Source of the DNA: Actinopolyspora lacussalsi
GTDB taxonomy: Bacteria; Actinomycetota; Actinomycetes; Mycobacteriales; Pseudonocardiaceae
DNA: 64,000 nucleotides
Reading direction: 5' to 3'
Assembly (NCBI GenBank): GCA_030803735.1
Contig: JAURUC010000001.1
Span: 4,526,001 to 4,590,000, forward strand
In this document: positions 9,546-19,033 of the stretch, in pieces
How positions within the stretch are numbered: the first letter of the stretch is position 1
How the letters are laid out: every line of letters starts with the position of its first letter
Program-made: the position numbers and the translations under genes
Notes under the pieces: generated by a model
Told to the model about the DNA's origin: nothing
The model's database searches: none
What the model saw: only the letters and a program-made list of their open reading frames with translations

Positions 9546-9694
9546 CAGCGTCCTCCTCGCTCGTTTCGCAGCCCACCGCCCCTGGGCGGAACGCCTCATC
9601 GCCAGTACGTCCGACAGCGCTCATGATGCCGGATCGACACTCCCCGCGCGTGGTGCGTAACTGGCAGTGTCGGGGTCGCGAGGCCGGGCCGGGG

Positions 9695-10483
9695 TCATCC
9701 GGCTCGCTGTACCGTCGCTCCCCGCTCTCGCAGCACCTCGACCTCGGCTTCCGGGGTTCTCGAATCCACGATCACGGTGTCGAAGTGCTCGGCGGGTGTG
9801 ACCGCGTGCAGTGCGCGCCTGTTGAACTTGGTGTGGTCGACGTAGAGCACGCGGCGACTCGCCGAGGCGAGCATGGCCTTTTTGAGCTGCACCATTTCCT
9901 GTTGCGGATAAAAGCAGACACCGTCGGTGACTGCCGAGACGGACATGATCGCGAGATCCACTCGCATACCGCGGAGCGCGTCCAGCGCCATGCCCCCTAC
10001 GAAGGCGTCCGCCCAGGGCAGAAAGTCGCCTCCGACGCAGATCAGATGGATTCCCTGTTGTCCGGCGAGTTCGTCGAACACTCCCCGGTGGTTGGTCACC
10101 ACGGTCAGCGGAGCCCGTTCCGGCAGCAGCCGTGCCAGGTAGACCCCGGTCGTCGAATCGTCGAGGACCAGCGCCTGTCCGGGCTCGACCAGTTCGACCG
10201 CCGCCTTGGCGAGCTCGGTCTTCTCCGCCTCGTTCTGCTGCATCCGGTACTCGGACGCGGCCTCGTACAGCAGTGAGGAGGCGGCGGAGACGTAACCCCG
10301 GTTGCGGTGCACCAGCCCCTGGGACTCCAGTTCGGCCAGATCCCGGTAGACGGTCATCGCGCTGGCTTCCACTGTCGCGATCAGGTCGTCGATGCGCAGG
10401 TTTCCCTCGGCCATGACCAGATCGGTGATCTTGCGCCTGCGGTCCTGTTGTCGCCCGGAAGGTCGCCTGCCCTGCGTGGCCAT
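9695..10483 (-). CDS. DeoR/GlpR-family transcriptional repressor
   Basis: A 262-residue regulator. The N-terminal helix-turn-helix (about 18-65) contains the DeoR signature AMTVYRDLAELESQGLV, and the C-terminal sugar-phosphate-sensing domain carries VLDDSTTGVYLA, VVTNHRGV and the late DHTKF. In this family the effector is a phosphorylated sugar or polyol. Here glycerol 3-phosphate is likely, given glpD on one side and glpF-glpK on the other. The second of two in-frame ATGs (10483) has AGAGGA at a proper distance, so I use it. An inverted repeat at 10626-10655 between this gene and glpF is a candidate binding site. Confidence 0.88.
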   Translation of the reverse strand: MATQGRRPSGRQQDRRRKITDLVMAEGNLRIDDLIATVEASAMTVYRDLAELESQGLVHRNRGYVSAASSLLYEAASEYRMQQNEAEKTELAKAAVELVEPGQALVLDDSTTGVYLARLLPERAPLTVVTNHRGVFDELAGQQGIHLICVGGDFLPWADAFVGGMALDALRGMRVDLAIMSVSAVTDGVCFYPQQEMVQLKKAMLASASRRVLYVDHTKFNRRALHAVTPAEHFDTVIVDSRTPEAEVEVLRERGATVQRAG

Positions 10484-10625
10484 CGTCATTCCTCTCGCAC
10501 CACTCCTGTTTCACGGACAGGTGCCATCCTCCACCGCCGCCGGAACCCCTGTCCGTCATCCGGACGGGTTCTCGTGAGCGGGGGAGTGCTCCCGGACTTC
10601 ACAAGTAAACCATCTGAACCGATAA

Positions 10626-10655
10626 AAACATCAAGCTGAGGTTATTGCAATGTTT
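10626..10655. promoter_or_regulatory. Candidate operator for the DeoR-type regulator
   Basis: AAACAT (10626-10631) and ATGTTT (10650-10655) form an inverted repeat in a locally AT-rich patch of the divergent glp intergenic region, about 210 bases before glpF. DeoR/GlpR repressors often bind AT-rich inverted repeats, but the 18-base spacer is long. It is a proposal. Confidence 0.35.
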
Positions 10656-10770
10656 CTTTTCACAGGTCTAGTGTGACCCAATCTTCCATACCGAGAAACC
10701 CGGGCTTCAGCCGGAGGTGGTAACCGATATGCGGTGGTACACGACACACGAACGTTCGCCTCGGTCGCGA

Positions 10771-10819
10771 CCGAGTAGCGCCCAGCCGAGTAGCGCCCAG
10801 CCGAGTAGCGCCCAGCCGA
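10771..10819 (+). repeat. 15-bp tandem repeat in the glpF leader
   Basis: CCGAGTAGCGCCCAG is repeated three times exactly (10771, 10786, 10801), with a partial fourth unit. It lies within 50-95 bases of the glpF start. The rest of 10490-10865 holds the divergent promoters and no gene. Confidence 0.85.
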
Positions 10820-10865
10820 GCGGCGCACTGCCCCGTCCGAGCTATGTGCCGACGGGAGGCGCGAG

Positions 10866-11609
10866 ATGAGCGCGGGTGCGATCTTCCTCTTCGAGCTGCT
10901 GGGCACGGCCACGCTGACTCTGCTCGGCTGCGGTGTGGTCGCCAACGTGACGTTGCGCGACACACTCGGGAACAGCGGCGGATGGCTGCTGGTCAACTTC
11001 GGTTGGGGCTTCGCCGTGTTCGCCGGTGCGAGCATCGCCGCCCCCGCCGGGGCGCACATCAACCCGGCAGTGACCTTCGGGCTGGCGGTCAACGGGCAAC
11101 TCGACTGGTCACTGGTGCCGGTTTACCTGTCCGCACAGCTCGTCGGTGGTGCGCTGGGTGCCGCGGTCTGCTGGGCCGCCTACAAGCTGCAGTTCGACAG
11201 CCACGACGACCCGGCCAACACCCTGGGCATCTTCGCGACCGGCCCCACGGTGCGCAACGCGCCGTGGAACCTGGTCACCGAGATCATCGGCACCTTCGTG
11301 CTGGTGTTCTGGATCCTGCTCAGCCCCGGCGCCAGCTCGGGGCCCGACGGTATTCCGGAGTTCGGCAACGCCGCGCTCGGTTACGCGGCCGTGGCCTTCA
11401 TCGTCATCGGCATCGGCAGTTCGCTCGGCGGTCCGACCGGATACGCCATCAACCCCGCCCGCGACCTCGGTCCCCGTATCGCCTACGCACTGCTGCCGAT
11501 CAAGGGCAAGGGCGGCGCGGACTGGGCCTACTCCTGGGTCCCGATCCTCGGCCCGATCATCGGCGGTTCCGCGGCGGGAGCACTCGCGCTCGCCATGCCC
11601 CTCGGCTGA
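10866..11609 (+). CDS. glpF: Glycerol uptake facilitator (aquaglyceroporin)
   Basis: A 247-residue six-helix MIP-family channel for passive glycerol entry. Both NPA boxes are present: GAHINPAVTFGLAV in the first half and YAINPARDLGPR in the second. The Asp after the second NPAR, the glycerol-channel form, supports GlpF over a water-only aquaporin. The start is ATG 10866, in AGGCGCGAGATG. glpK follows 230 bases downstream on the same strand and would trap the incoming glycerol by phosphorylation. Confidence 0.93.
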   Translation: MSAGAIFLFELLGTATLTLLGCGVVANVTLRDTLGNSGGWLLVNFGWGFAVFAGASIAAPAGAHINPAVTFGLAVNGQLDWSLVPVYLSAQLVGGALGAAVCWAAYKLQFDSHDDPANTLGIFATGPTVRNAPWNLVTEIIGTFVLVFWILLSPGASSGPDGIPEFGNAALGYAAVAFIVIGIGSSLGGPTGYAINPARDLGPRIAYALLPIKGKGGADWAYSWVPILGPIIGGSAAGALALAMPLG

Positions 11610-11642
11610 TCGAGTTCCGCGCGGCTGAGCGCTGCCCGGCCG

Positions 11643-11701
11643 GCCCTGTTTGGCCGGGCCCTGTTTGGCCGGGCTCTGTCCGGCCGGTCCTGTCCGGCCG
11701 G
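11643..11701 (+). repeat. 15-bp tandem repeat between glpF and glpK
   Basis: GGCCCTGTTTGGCCG occurs twice exactly (11643, 11658), then twice in diverged form (GGCTCTGTCCGGCCG, then a 14-base copy). Each unit contains a short GGCC-based palindrome. Confidence 0.75.
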
Positions 11702-11839
11702 GCAGCGCTCCCGTCCGACCGGCAGACCCGAGCGTTTCCCGTACCCGATCCGAGCCCTGCCCATCGCTGTCAAAGCGGGCATTCTCGGAGCTGACACCCG
11801 CACATCACCAACCACACGCGTCGATCGGAAGGTAGCGAC

Positions 11840-13348
11840 ATGGCCTCCTACATCGCAGCCATCGACCAGGGGACGACCTCGACCCGGTGCATCGTCTTCG
11901 ACCATGCCGGGCAGGTGGTCTCCGTAGACCAGGTGGAGCACCAGCAGATCCTGCCCCGGGCGGGCTGGGTCGAGCACGACCCGATGGAAGTCTGGACCAA
12001 CACGCGGCAGGTGTGTGCCGGTGCGCTGGCCAAGGCCGACCTGGTGCTGTCCGAGATAGCCGCCGTCGGCATCACCAACCAGCGCGAGACCACCGTGGTC
12101 TGGGATCGCCACACCGGTGAACCCGTCTACAACGCCATCGTCTGGCAGGACACCCGCACCGACGCCATCGTCAACGAACTGGCACAGGGCGAGGGCGGCC
12201 AGAACAGGTACCAGTCCCGGACCGGTCTGCCGCTGGCCACCTACTTCGCGGGCCCCAAGATCCGCTGGATCCTGGACAACGTGGAGGGGGCGCGGGAACG
12301 CGCGGAACGCGGCGAACTGATGTTCGGCACCATGGACACCTGGGTGCTCTGGAACTCCACCGGAGGCACCGAGGGCGGGCTGCACATCACCGACCCCACC
12401 AACGCATCCCGCACCATGCTGATGGACCTGCGGACGCTGAGCTGGGATCCCGACATCTGCGCGGAGTTCGGCATCCCCATGTCCATGCTCCCGGAGATCC
12501 GCTCCTCCTCGGAGATCTACGGTCATTTCCGGGAGCGGGGCGTGCTCGGCGGGCTGCCGATCGCGGGAATCCTCGGTGACCAGCAGGCGGCGACCTTCGG
12601 GCAGGCGTGCCTGACCCCCGGCGAGGCCAAGAACACCTACGGCACCGGTAACTTCCTGCTGCTCAATACCGGAACCGAGCCCGTGCTCAGTGAGAACGGC
12701 CTGATCACCACCGTCGGCTACAAGATCGACGACCAGCCCACGGTCTACTGCCTGGAAGGTTCGATCGCCGTCACCGGCTCGTTGGTGCAGTGGATGCGCG
12801 ACAACCTCGGCATGATCGGCAGCGCTCCCGAGATCGAACCGATCGCGGCCTCGGTGGAGGACAACGGCGGCGCCTACTTCGTGCCCGCCTTCTCCGGGCT
12901 GTTCGCGCCGCACTGGCGCTCGGACGCTCGCGGCGTGATCGCCGGTCTGACCAGGTTCGTCAACCGCGGCCACATCGCGCGCGCGGTGCTGGAGGCGACC
13001 GCCTTCCAGACCCGCGAGGTCGCCGAGGCGATGAACGCGGACTCCGGTGTCGAACTCAAGGCGCTCAAGGTCGACGGCGGGATGGTCAACAACGAGCTGC
13101 TGATGCAGTTCCAGGCCGACATCCTCAACGTGCCCGTCATCCGTCCGAAGGTCAACGAGACCACCGCGCTCGGCGCGGCCTACGCCGCCGGACTGGCCGT
13201 CGGATTCTGGTCCGGCGAGAAGGACATCCGCGCGAACTGGGCCAAGGACAAGGAGTGGGACCCGAAGATGCCCGAACAGGTCCGGGAGCAGCAGTACGGC
13301 GAGTGGCAGAAGGCCGTCACCAAGACCTTCGGCTGGGTCGAGGATTGA
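11840..13348 (+). CDS. glpK: Glycerol kinase
   Basis: A 502-residue FGGY-family kinase that makes sn-glycerol 3-phosphate from glycerol and ATP in the cytoplasm. The N-terminal phosphate loop [16 protein letters not shown] and the glycerol-contacting [13 protein letters not shown] are present. So are [13 protein letters not shown], the FGGY-like block [14 protein letters not shown] and the adenosine-site motif [14 protein letters not shown]. Length equals the E. coli enzyme. ATG 11840 follows GGAAGG at a good distance. It completes the glycerol pathway with glpF and glpD. Confidence 0.96.
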   Translation: MASYIAAIDQGTTSTRCIVFDHAGQVVSVDQVEHQQILPRAGWVEHDPMEVWTNTRQVCAGALAKADLVLSEIAAVGITNQRETTVVWDRHTGEPVYNAIVWQDTRTDAIVNELAQGEGGQNRYQSRTGLPLATYFAGPKIRWILDNVEGARERAERGELMFGTMDTWVLWNSTGGTEGGLHITDPTNASRTMLMDLRTLSWDPDICAEFGIPMSMLPEIRSSSEIYGHFRERGVLGGLPIAGILGDQQAATFGQACLTPGEAKNTYGTGNFLLLNTGTEPVLSENGLITTVGYKIDDQPTVYCLEGSIAVTGSLVQWMRDNLGMIGSAPEIEPIAASVEDNGGAYFVPAFSGLFAPHWRSDARGVIAGLTRFVNRGHIARAVLEATAFQTREVAEAMNADSGVELKALKVDGGMVNNELLMQFQADILNVPVIRPKVNETTALGAAYAAGLAVGFWSGEKDIRANWAKDKEWDPKMPEQVREQQYGEWQKAVTKTFGWVED

Positions 13349-13494
13349 GTTCCCAGCGGAAGTAATCGCTCCCGCCGGGGCACCTCGGCGCCCACTGGAG
13401 GTGACTCGGCGGGGCGGTCCGCGGCGGTACGGGACCGTCGTCGGCCGCCCTGGCTTCCGAACCGGTGCGGTGCGCTGGGTAACGTGTCCGACTC

Positions 13495-14289
13495 GTGAGC
13501 GTCGAGGGCGAGTCCCGACTGTTGACCGACATCATCACCGAACTGCGCGCGGCGGGCTGCGTGTTCGCCGAGGACGAGGCCGAACTGCTGCTCGCGGCGG
13601 CCGACACGCGTGCCGAGCTGGCCGAGCTGACCCGGCGCAGGGTCGACGGCCTGCCGCTGGAGGTAGTGCTCGGCTGGGCGGAGTTCCTCGGTAACCGAGT
13701 CGTGGTGGAACCCGGCGTGTTCGTACCCCGACGGCGCAGCGAGTTCCTGGCCGAACAGGCGATCTCGTTGGCGAGTCCCGGTGCCGTGGTGGTCGAGCTG
13801 TGCTGCGGCTCCGCGGCGATCGCGGCGGCAGTGGCCCGCGCCGTGAAGCGGATCGAACCGCACGCCTGCGACATCGACCCCAACTGCGTGCGCTGCGCAC
13901 GCCGCAACCTCGCGGACCTCGGCGGCACGGTCCACCGGGGAGATCTCTACGAGCCGCTGCCCGGGGAACTGCGCGGGCGGGTGGAGCTGCTGCTGGCCAA
14001 CGCGCCCTACGTGCCCACCGACGAGATCGCGTCGATGCCGCCGGAGGCGCGGGAGCACGAGCCCCCGGTGGCGCTGGACGGCGGTGCCGACGGGCTCGAC
14101 GTGCATCGCGCGGTCGCCGCCGAGGCCCCGGAGTGGCTGTCGCCGGGTGGACGACTGCTGCTGGAGACCAGCGGGCGGCAGGCCGAACGCTCGGCAGCCG
14201 TCTGCGCCGAGCACGGGCTGGCCACCCGAGTGGCCCGCTGCGAGGAGACCGATGCCACAGTGATCATCGCTACCGCTCCCGAGTCCTGA
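13495..14289 (+). CDS. PrmC/HemK-like protein N5-glutamine methyltransferase
   Basis: A 264-residue SAM-dependent methyltransferase. The motif I loop reads VELCCGSAAIA, an acidic motif II follows (ACDIDPNCVRCARRN), and the catalytic tetrapeptide region is NAPYVP, a variant of the NPPY that binds the glutamine side chain. Several actinobacteria carry this second PrmC-like group besides the release-factor enzyme, so the target may differ. The start GTG 13495 gives a normal length. No partner gene is adjacent, and a palindromic element follows 13 bases after the stop. Confidence 0.75.
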   Translation: MSVEGESRLLTDIITELRAAGCVFAEDEAELLLAAADTRAELAELTRRRVDGLPLEVVLGWAEFLGNRVVVEPGVFVPRRRSEFLAEQAISLASPGAVVVELCCGSAAIAAAVARAVKRIEPHACDIDPNCVRCARRNLADLGGTVHRGDLYEPLPGELRGRVELLLANAPYVPTDEIASMPPEAREHEPPVALDGGADGLDVHRAVAAEAPEWLSPGGRLLLETSGRQAERSAAVCAEHGLATRVARCEETDATVIIATAPES

Positions 14290-14302
14290 CCCGGTGGCCC
14301 GG

Positions 14303-14320
14303 CGATTTCGCGAGAAATCG
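14303..14320 (+). repeat. Palindromic element P, copy 2
   Basis: A perfect CGATTTC-GCGA-GAAATCG hairpin, 13 bases after the methyltransferase stop codon. Confidence 0.85.
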
Positions 14321-14535
14321 ACGGTGCCCCGCTGGCGGAGCCGCAGCTACGTCCCCCGAGGGCGAATAGCCGGATACGGCCCTGCTACGGCAGCGTGGAG
14401 GCACGCGGATGGCAGCATTGGGGTCAGCGAGCCGCTCCGGCCGTCCCGGCGAGCGTTCCGGCCGGTTGTCCCGGCGAGGCGGGGTACGAAGAGGCGGGGT
14501 GTGAAGACTCGGGGCACGAACGAGAGGCGCGGGGA

Positions 14536-14742
14536 ATGAACGAGCAGTACTCACCGAACTTCAAACACGGACCGAACACGGTGTGCCCGAACTGCGGCGG
14601 ATTCCAGAAGGTCAGCGAACCCCGCCTCTACATGATCCGGGCCACCGAGGAGACCCACGCCGGGATGACGCTGGGGGAGTGGCGTACCTGCCCGCAGTGC
14701 CAGGGAGACGGACACACCCCCGGCCTCCGCCCTCCGGTGTGA
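14536..14742 (+). CDS. Small protein with two CxxC motifs (zinc-ribbon-like)
   Basis: A 68-residue protein starting at ATG 14536 with GAGAGG upstream. CPNCGG at about 17-22 and CPQCQGDGH at about 54-62 form a likely zinc site resembling half of a DnaJ-type zinc finger. Between them is a basic stretch. The function is unknown. Similar small zinc-ribbon proteins are common in actinomycetes and may bind nucleic acid or a partner protein. It stands alone, with repeats on both sides. Confidence 0.65.
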   Translation: MNEQYSPNFKHGPNTVCPNCGGFQKVSEPRLYMIRATEETHAGMTLGEWRTCPQCQGDGHTPGLRPPV

Positions 14743-14772
14743 AAGTGGATCGGTCCTGTTGCCAGGCGGTGC

Positions 14773-14905
14773 GGGTGGCGGAACCTCTCGCACGGCTCTC
14801 GCTGCGGGTCCGGCGACCTCGGGTAGCGACCTACACAACGTCTCCGGCGTCCTCACGAGAGCCGCACGAGAGAACCCGCTGCGGTGCGAGCCGCGAAAGT
14901 GGTCG
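14773..14905 (+). repeat. Dispersed repeat A, copy 1
   Basis: This element starts GGTGGCGGAACCTCTCGCAC and includes CGGCTCTCGC...GCGAGAGCCG-type arms around GTAGCGACCTACACAACG, then GAGAACCCGCTGCGGTGCGA. Similar sequence lies at 43815, 51803, 2050 (partial) and 24160 (partial, minus). The arms can fold into a long hairpin. The region 14743-15065 holds this repeat and two P elements, and no gene. Confidence 0.75.
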
Positions 14906-14975
14906 GGGTTCGGCTCCGTGTCCCCATGCGCTGCTCAGCCGCATGGGCGCGGCTCGGCAGCGGTCTCGGGAGCGG

Positions 14976-15048
14976 CGATTTCGCGAGAAATCGACGGCGA
15001 CTGCGGCCGCATCACCCCCCCCGGACCCGGCGATTTCGCGAGAAATCG
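14976..15048 (+). repeat. Palindromic element P, copies 3 and 4
   Basis: Perfect cores CGATTTC-GCGA-GAAATCG lie at 14976-14993 and 15031-15048, 55 bases apart and in the same orientation, just beyond the 3' end of accE. Confidence 0.85.
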
Positions 15049-15065
15049 ACACCGAACGGACGGAC

Positions 15066-15353
15066 TCACATCGGCAGGGCGGAGGCGCGCCAGGCGTTCG
15101 GGCCGGGTCGCATCGGCCGTCTGCCACCGGGATAGCGCAGCGCGGAGCCGGGATCCCCCCACATCGACATGCGTTCGGACCGTTCGCCCCCGTCGCCGGA
15201 ACTCGCCGACGCGATTCCCACCAGCGCCGCGGTCAACGCGGCCACCTCCACGTCGTCGGGCCTGCCCCGCTCGACCCGCAGCACGGGCTGCTGGGCACCG
15301 TCCGTCTCGGAAGCGGATGACTCACCGGACTCGGCAACGGGCTCGTCGCTCAA
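15066..15353 (-). CDS. accE: Acyl-CoA carboxylase epsilon subunit
   Basis: A 95-residue small subunit. A variable acidic N-terminus is followed by LRVERGRPDDVEVAALTAAL, characteristic of the ACC-epsilon family, and a C-terminal tail ending MWGDPGSALRYPGG...PGPNAWRASALPM. The conserved W of the tail is present. In mycobacteria AccE5 stimulates the AccA3-AccD5 complex. The start is TTG 15353 with GGAAGG seven bases upstream. A longer frame runs antisense into accD and is not credible. It lies 119 bases after accD on the same strand and is probably in the same operon. Confidence 0.83.
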   Translation of the reverse strand: MSDEPVAESGESSASETDGAQQPVLRVERGRPDDVEVAALTAALVGIASASSGDGGERSERMSMWGDPGSALRYPGGRRPMRPGPNAWRASALPM

Positions 15354-15472
15354 GGTGCACCTTCCATCGGCGGGTGTGCGTGCCGGAGACGCCAGCATAA
15401 CGACGCCCGGCACGCGGTGGACAGTGCTCGCGGCACGACCGCCGCACCGCGAGCACCACGACCGGCCCCCGT

Positions 15473-17110
15473 TCAGAGCGGGATGTTGCCGTGTTTCTTG
15501 GCGGGCAGCGTGTCCTTCTTGTTCCGCAGCATCCGCAGTGATCGCGCCAGGTAGCCCCGGGTGTGGGAGGGCGGGATCACCGAGTCCACGTAACCGCGCT
15601 CGGCCGCCTCGTACGGGTTGCACAGGGTGTCCTCGTACTCCTGCTGCAACTGCGCACGCACCGCCTCGACGTCGTCGCCACGCTCGGCGGCCTCGGAGAG
15701 CTGCCTGCGGTAGAGGATGTTGGTCGCGCCCTGCGCGCCCATCACCGCGATCTCGGCGGTGGGCCAGGCCAGGTTGATGTCGGCGCCCAGGTGCTTGGAC
15801 CCCATCACGTCGTAGGCACCGCCGTATGCCTTGCGGGTGATGACCGTGGCCAGCGGGACGGTGGCCTCGGCATAGGCGTAGAGCAGTTTCGCGCCGCGCC
15901 TGATGATGCCGTTCCACTCCTGGTCCGTGCCGGGCAGGAAACCGGGCACGTCGACGAAGGTGACCACCGGGATGTTGAACGAGTCGCAGGTGCGGACGAA
16001 CCGCGCGGCCTTCTCGCTGGCTTCGATGTCCAACGTGCCCGCCATCTGGGTGGGCTGGTTGGCGACCACTCCGACGCTGTGGCCCTCGATGCGTCCGTAC
16101 CCGACCACCATGTTGGGTGCGAACAGCGCGGAGACCTCGCAGAAGTCGCCGTCGTCGAGGACCCGGGTGATCGCCTCGTGGATGTCGTAGGGCTGGTTCG
16201 GCGAGTCCGGCACCAGCGTGTCCAGTTCCCGGTCGGCCTCGGTGAGGTTGTCGGCGACCGTCCCGCTCTCGGCGGGCGCGTCCGACACCGGCGGCTCGGC
16301 CAGGTTGTTCGACGGCATGTAGGACAACAGCTCCTGCACGTAGGCGATAGCGTCGTCCTCGTCGGAGGCCATGTAGTGCGCGTTGCCCGACTTCGAGTTG
16401 TGCGAGTACGCCCCGCCGAGCTCCTCGAAGGTCACGTCCTCACCGGTGACGGTCTTGATCACGTCGGGACCGGTGATGAACATGTGTGAGGTCTGGTCGA
16501 CCATCACGGTGAAGTCGGTGATCGCGGGGGAGTACACCGCGCCACCCGCGCACGGACCCATGATCAGCGAGATCTGCGGGATCACCCCGGAGGCGTGGGT
16601 GTTGCGCTTGAAGATCTCGGCGTAGAGCCCCAGCGCGGCCACGCCTTCCTGGATGCGGGCACCACCGGAGTCGTTGATCCCGATCAACGGGCACCCGGTC
16701 TTGAGGGCCAGATCCATCACCTTGACGATCTTCTCGCCGAACACCTCGCCCAGCGAACCGCCGAACACGGTGAAGTCCTGCGAGAACACGCACACCTGGC
16801 GACCGTCCACTGTGCCGTAACCGGTCACCACGCCGTCGCCGTACGGGCGGGACTGCTCCATTCCGAAGTTCGTCGAGCGGTGGCGGGCGTGCTCGTCCAA
16901 CTCGATGAACGAGCCCTCGTCCAGCAGCATGTCGATGCGTTCGCGGGCGGTGTACTTGCCCTTGGCGTGCTGTTTCTCCACCGCACGTTCGGAACCGGCG
17001 TGTACCGCCTCGTGGTTGCGCCGATACAGATCGGCCAACTTCCCGGCCGTGGTGTGAATGTCCGGTTCACCGACAGACGGCTCACCAATCGGTTCGGTCG
17101 CACTGCTCAT
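15473..17110 (-). CDS. accD5: Acyl-CoA (propionyl-CoA) carboxylase beta subunit
   Basis: A 545-residue carboxyltransferase that moves CO2 from biotin on AccA3 to propionyl- or acetyl-CoA. It has two crotonase-like halves: the N-terminal half with [14 protein letters not shown] and [14 protein letters not shown], the C-terminal half with [14 protein letters not shown] and [11 protein letters not shown]. The residue after DVMG in the acyl-pocket region is compatible with PccB/AccD5-type enzymes. The start is ATG 17110, since upstream codons lack family similarity. It is divergent from birA, which biotinylates the alpha subunit, and upstream of accE. Confidence 0.94.
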   Translation of the reverse strand: MSSATEPIGEPSVGEPDIHTTAGKLADLYRRNHEAVHAGSERAVEKQHAKGKYTARERIDMLLDEGSFIELDEHARHRSTNFGMEQSRPYGDGVVTGYGTVDGRQVCVFSQDFTVFGGSLGEVFGEKIVKVMDLALKTGCPLIGINDSGGARIQEGVAALGLYAEIFKRNTHASGVIPQISLIMGPCAGGAVYSPAITDFTVMVDQTSHMFITGPDVIKTVTGEDVTFEELGGAYSHNSKSGNAHYMASDEDDAIAYVQELLSYMPSNNLAEPPVSDAPAESGTVADNLTEADRELDTLVPDSPNQPYDIHEAITRVLDDGDFCEVSALFAPNMVVGYGRIEGHSVGVVANQPTQMAGTLDIEASEKAARFVRTCDSFNIPVVTFVDVPGFLPGTDQEWNGIIRRGAKLLYAYAEATVPLATVITRKAYGGAYDVMGSKHLGADINLAWPTAEIAVMGAQGATNILYRRQLSEAAERGDDVEAVRAQLQQEYEDTLCNPYEAAERGYVDSVIPPSHTRGYLARSLRMLRNKKDTLPAKKHGNIPL

Positions 17111-17328
17111 GCCCGGAAGCCTAGCCAGCCGAACTCGTCTCCCACGAAGAGGTCTCGGGTGACGAGTATCACCTTTCCGGTGGATGGGGTTCACCGATTG
17201 CCCGCTGAGGGTTGTCGGGAAGTGTCGCCGCGTTCGCGGTCGAGTTCGCATCGCGCCCGGGATCGATGACGCGCGGTACATCGGAAGACCGGTCACCACT
17301 CGGGCCACCTACGGCATAGCCTGGGCAC

Positions 17329-18162
17329 ATGACCGCCCCGCCCCCGCTGGACGCCGATGCGCTGCGCGCCCGCCTGCTCGACGACGGCCCGTACCGGGCG
17401 CTCGACGTGGTGACCGTGACCGGTTCGACCAACACCGACCTGGTCGCCGCGGCCAGTGCCGGTTCCCCCGACCGCACCGTGCTCATCGCGGAGGAGCAGC
17501 AGGCGGGCAGGGGAAGGATGCGGCGCTCCTGGGTCTCGCCGCGTTACTACGGGCTGCACGTGAGCGTGCTGCTGCGTCCCGTGGTGGCGGCGCGTACCGC
17601 GCTGTCCTGGCTCCCGCTGCTGGCGGGCACCGCGCTGGCCGAGACGGTGCGGGAGACCACCGGGCTGGCCGCCGAGCTGAAGTGGCCCAACGACCTCCTC
17701 CTGGGAGACGACCGCAAGGCGGCGGGCATTCTGGCCGAGGCGGTGAGCACTCTGGACGGTATGGCGGTGGTGCTGGGCATCGGCGTCAACGTGCACCACG
17801 ACGCGGCGAGCCTGCCCGAGAGCGCGGGTGGACTCCCCGCGACCTCCATCGCCGCGGAGGGAGCCAACGTCGACCGCACCGAGCTGCTGGCCGGTCTGCT
17901 GGAACGGTTGTCCGGGATCGAGCTGCGCTGGCGCGAGGGAGTGTCCGAGGACGCCCTGGACGGCGGTGTGCTGGAACGCTATCGGCCGCTTTGCGGCACG
18001 ATCGGCCGCTGGGTGCGTGTCGAACTCGGCGGTGGCCGGATACTCGAAGGCGAGGCCCGCGACGTCGACACCCAGGGCAGGCTCGTGGTCCGCGACCGCG
18101 ACGGGACGCGCACGCCGGTCTCCGCCGGTGACGTGGTGCATCTGCGTCCGGCCCAGCGCTGA
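17329..18162 (+). CDS. birA: Biotin--[acetyl-CoA-carboxylase] ligase
   Basis: A 277-residue enzyme that activates biotin with ATP and attaches it to the EAMKM lysine of AccA3. Motifs: GSTNTDLVA, the biotinyl-AMP loop AGRGRMRRSW, KWPNDLLLGDDRKAAGIL in the catalytic core and a C-terminal SH3-like domain near VRVELGGGRILEGEA. There is no N-terminal DNA-binding domain, so it is the non-regulatory (group I) form. It is divergent from accD across a 218-base spacer, matching the mycobacterial layout. Confidence 0.94.
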   Translation: MTAPPPLDADALRARLLDDGPYRALDVVTVTGSTNTDLVAAASAGSPDRTVLIAEEQQAGRGRMRRSWVSPRYYGLHVSVLLRPVVAARTALSWLPLLAGTALAETVRETTGLAAELKWPNDLLLGDDRKAAGILAEAVSTLDGMAVVLGIGVNVHHDAASLPESAGGLPATSIAAEGANVDRTELLAGLLERLSGIELRWREGVSEDALDGGVLERYRPLCGTIGRWVRVELGGGRILEGEARDVDTQGRLVVRDRDGTRTPVSAGDVVHLRPAQR

Positions 18163-18391
18163 CCACGGCCCAGCGCTGACCACCGCCCAGCCGTTGACCT
18201 TCGGTACGGCTGTTCCGACACCGGGCCGCCGGGGGCGGCCGGGCGTCCTCCGACGTGTCACGATCCCGCCCCGAACCGGTCGCTCCGTGCTTCGCGGGGG
18301 CGTGCTCGCGATCTCCCGGACAGGCACGGGAACCGGTCGAGGTTCCGGTACGGTGAGCGTGGCCCGTCGCTGATCCGAAGGGGGACTACAG

Positions 18392-18901
18392 GTGGCTTAT
18401 CCCGATGATCAGCTCGGTGAGGGTGAGCAGGTGCTGGTGCACCGGCACCCCCACTGGAAACTGCTGGTGGGTCCGGTGCTCGCGCTGCTCGTAGTGCTGG
18501 CCGGCTTCGGCGCTCTCGTGCTGTTCACCGAGTCGCTCGCCTGGCGCACCCCGGTACTCGCCGTGGGCGGGATCCTCGGGTTCGTGCTGTTGCTCTGGCT
18601 GGTGCTGACTCCGCTGCTGCGCTGGCGCACCACCCACTTCGTGGTCACCAACCACCGGCTGATGATCCGCGAGGGGGTCTTCACCCGCTCCGGCGTGCAC
18701 ATCCCGCTCGGGCGGATCAACAGCGTCCGGTCCAGCCGGGGGCTGCTGGACCGGCTGCTCGGCAGCGGAACGCTGATAATCGAGTCCGCCTCGGACGAAC
18801 CCCTGGAGTTCGACGACATCCCGGAGGTGAACCGGGTGCAGTCGCTGCTGTACGGCGCGGTCGAGGGCGAACCACACGATCACTACCCGGAGGATCGCTG
18901 A
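18392..18901 (+). CDS. PH-domain membrane protein
   Basis: A 169-residue protein with two transmembrane helices (about 25-47 and 53-75), followed by a bacterial PH (YdbS/DUF304-like) domain: TTHFVVTNHRLMIREGVFTR, then IPLGRINSVRSSRGLLDRLLG and GTLIIESA. The GTG start follows GGGGGACTACAG. The equivalent gene lies next to birA in mycobacteria (Rv3278c position). The role is unknown, though proteins of this type are thought to act in membrane stress or protein-protein contacts. Confidence 0.85.
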   Translation: MAYPDDQLGEGEQVLVHRHPHWKLLVGPVLALLVVLAGFGALVLFTESLAWRTPVLAVGGILGFVLLLWLVLTPLLRWRTTHFVVTNHRLMIREGVFTRSGVHIPLGRINSVRSSRGLLDRLLGSGTLIIESASDEPLEFDDIPEVNRVQSLLYGAVEGEPHDHYPEDR

Positions 18902-19033
18902 CCGCTCGCCGTCCCCGGACGAGGCGATGATTCCGGGATTCTCCCGCCGATGCTCCGTATCGAGTAGCGTCCTACACCCGTTGGGACCAACGAGAAGCGG
19001 TGCGATCCGTGATCCGTGGAAGGAGACTTGTTG

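Noticed and set aside
7743..9626. Very long open frame on the plus strand opposite glpD
   Set aside because: It mirrors the glpD codons on the other strand, has no recognisable domain and arises from high GC content. The same holds for the long frames opposite accA3, accD and the GH51 gene.
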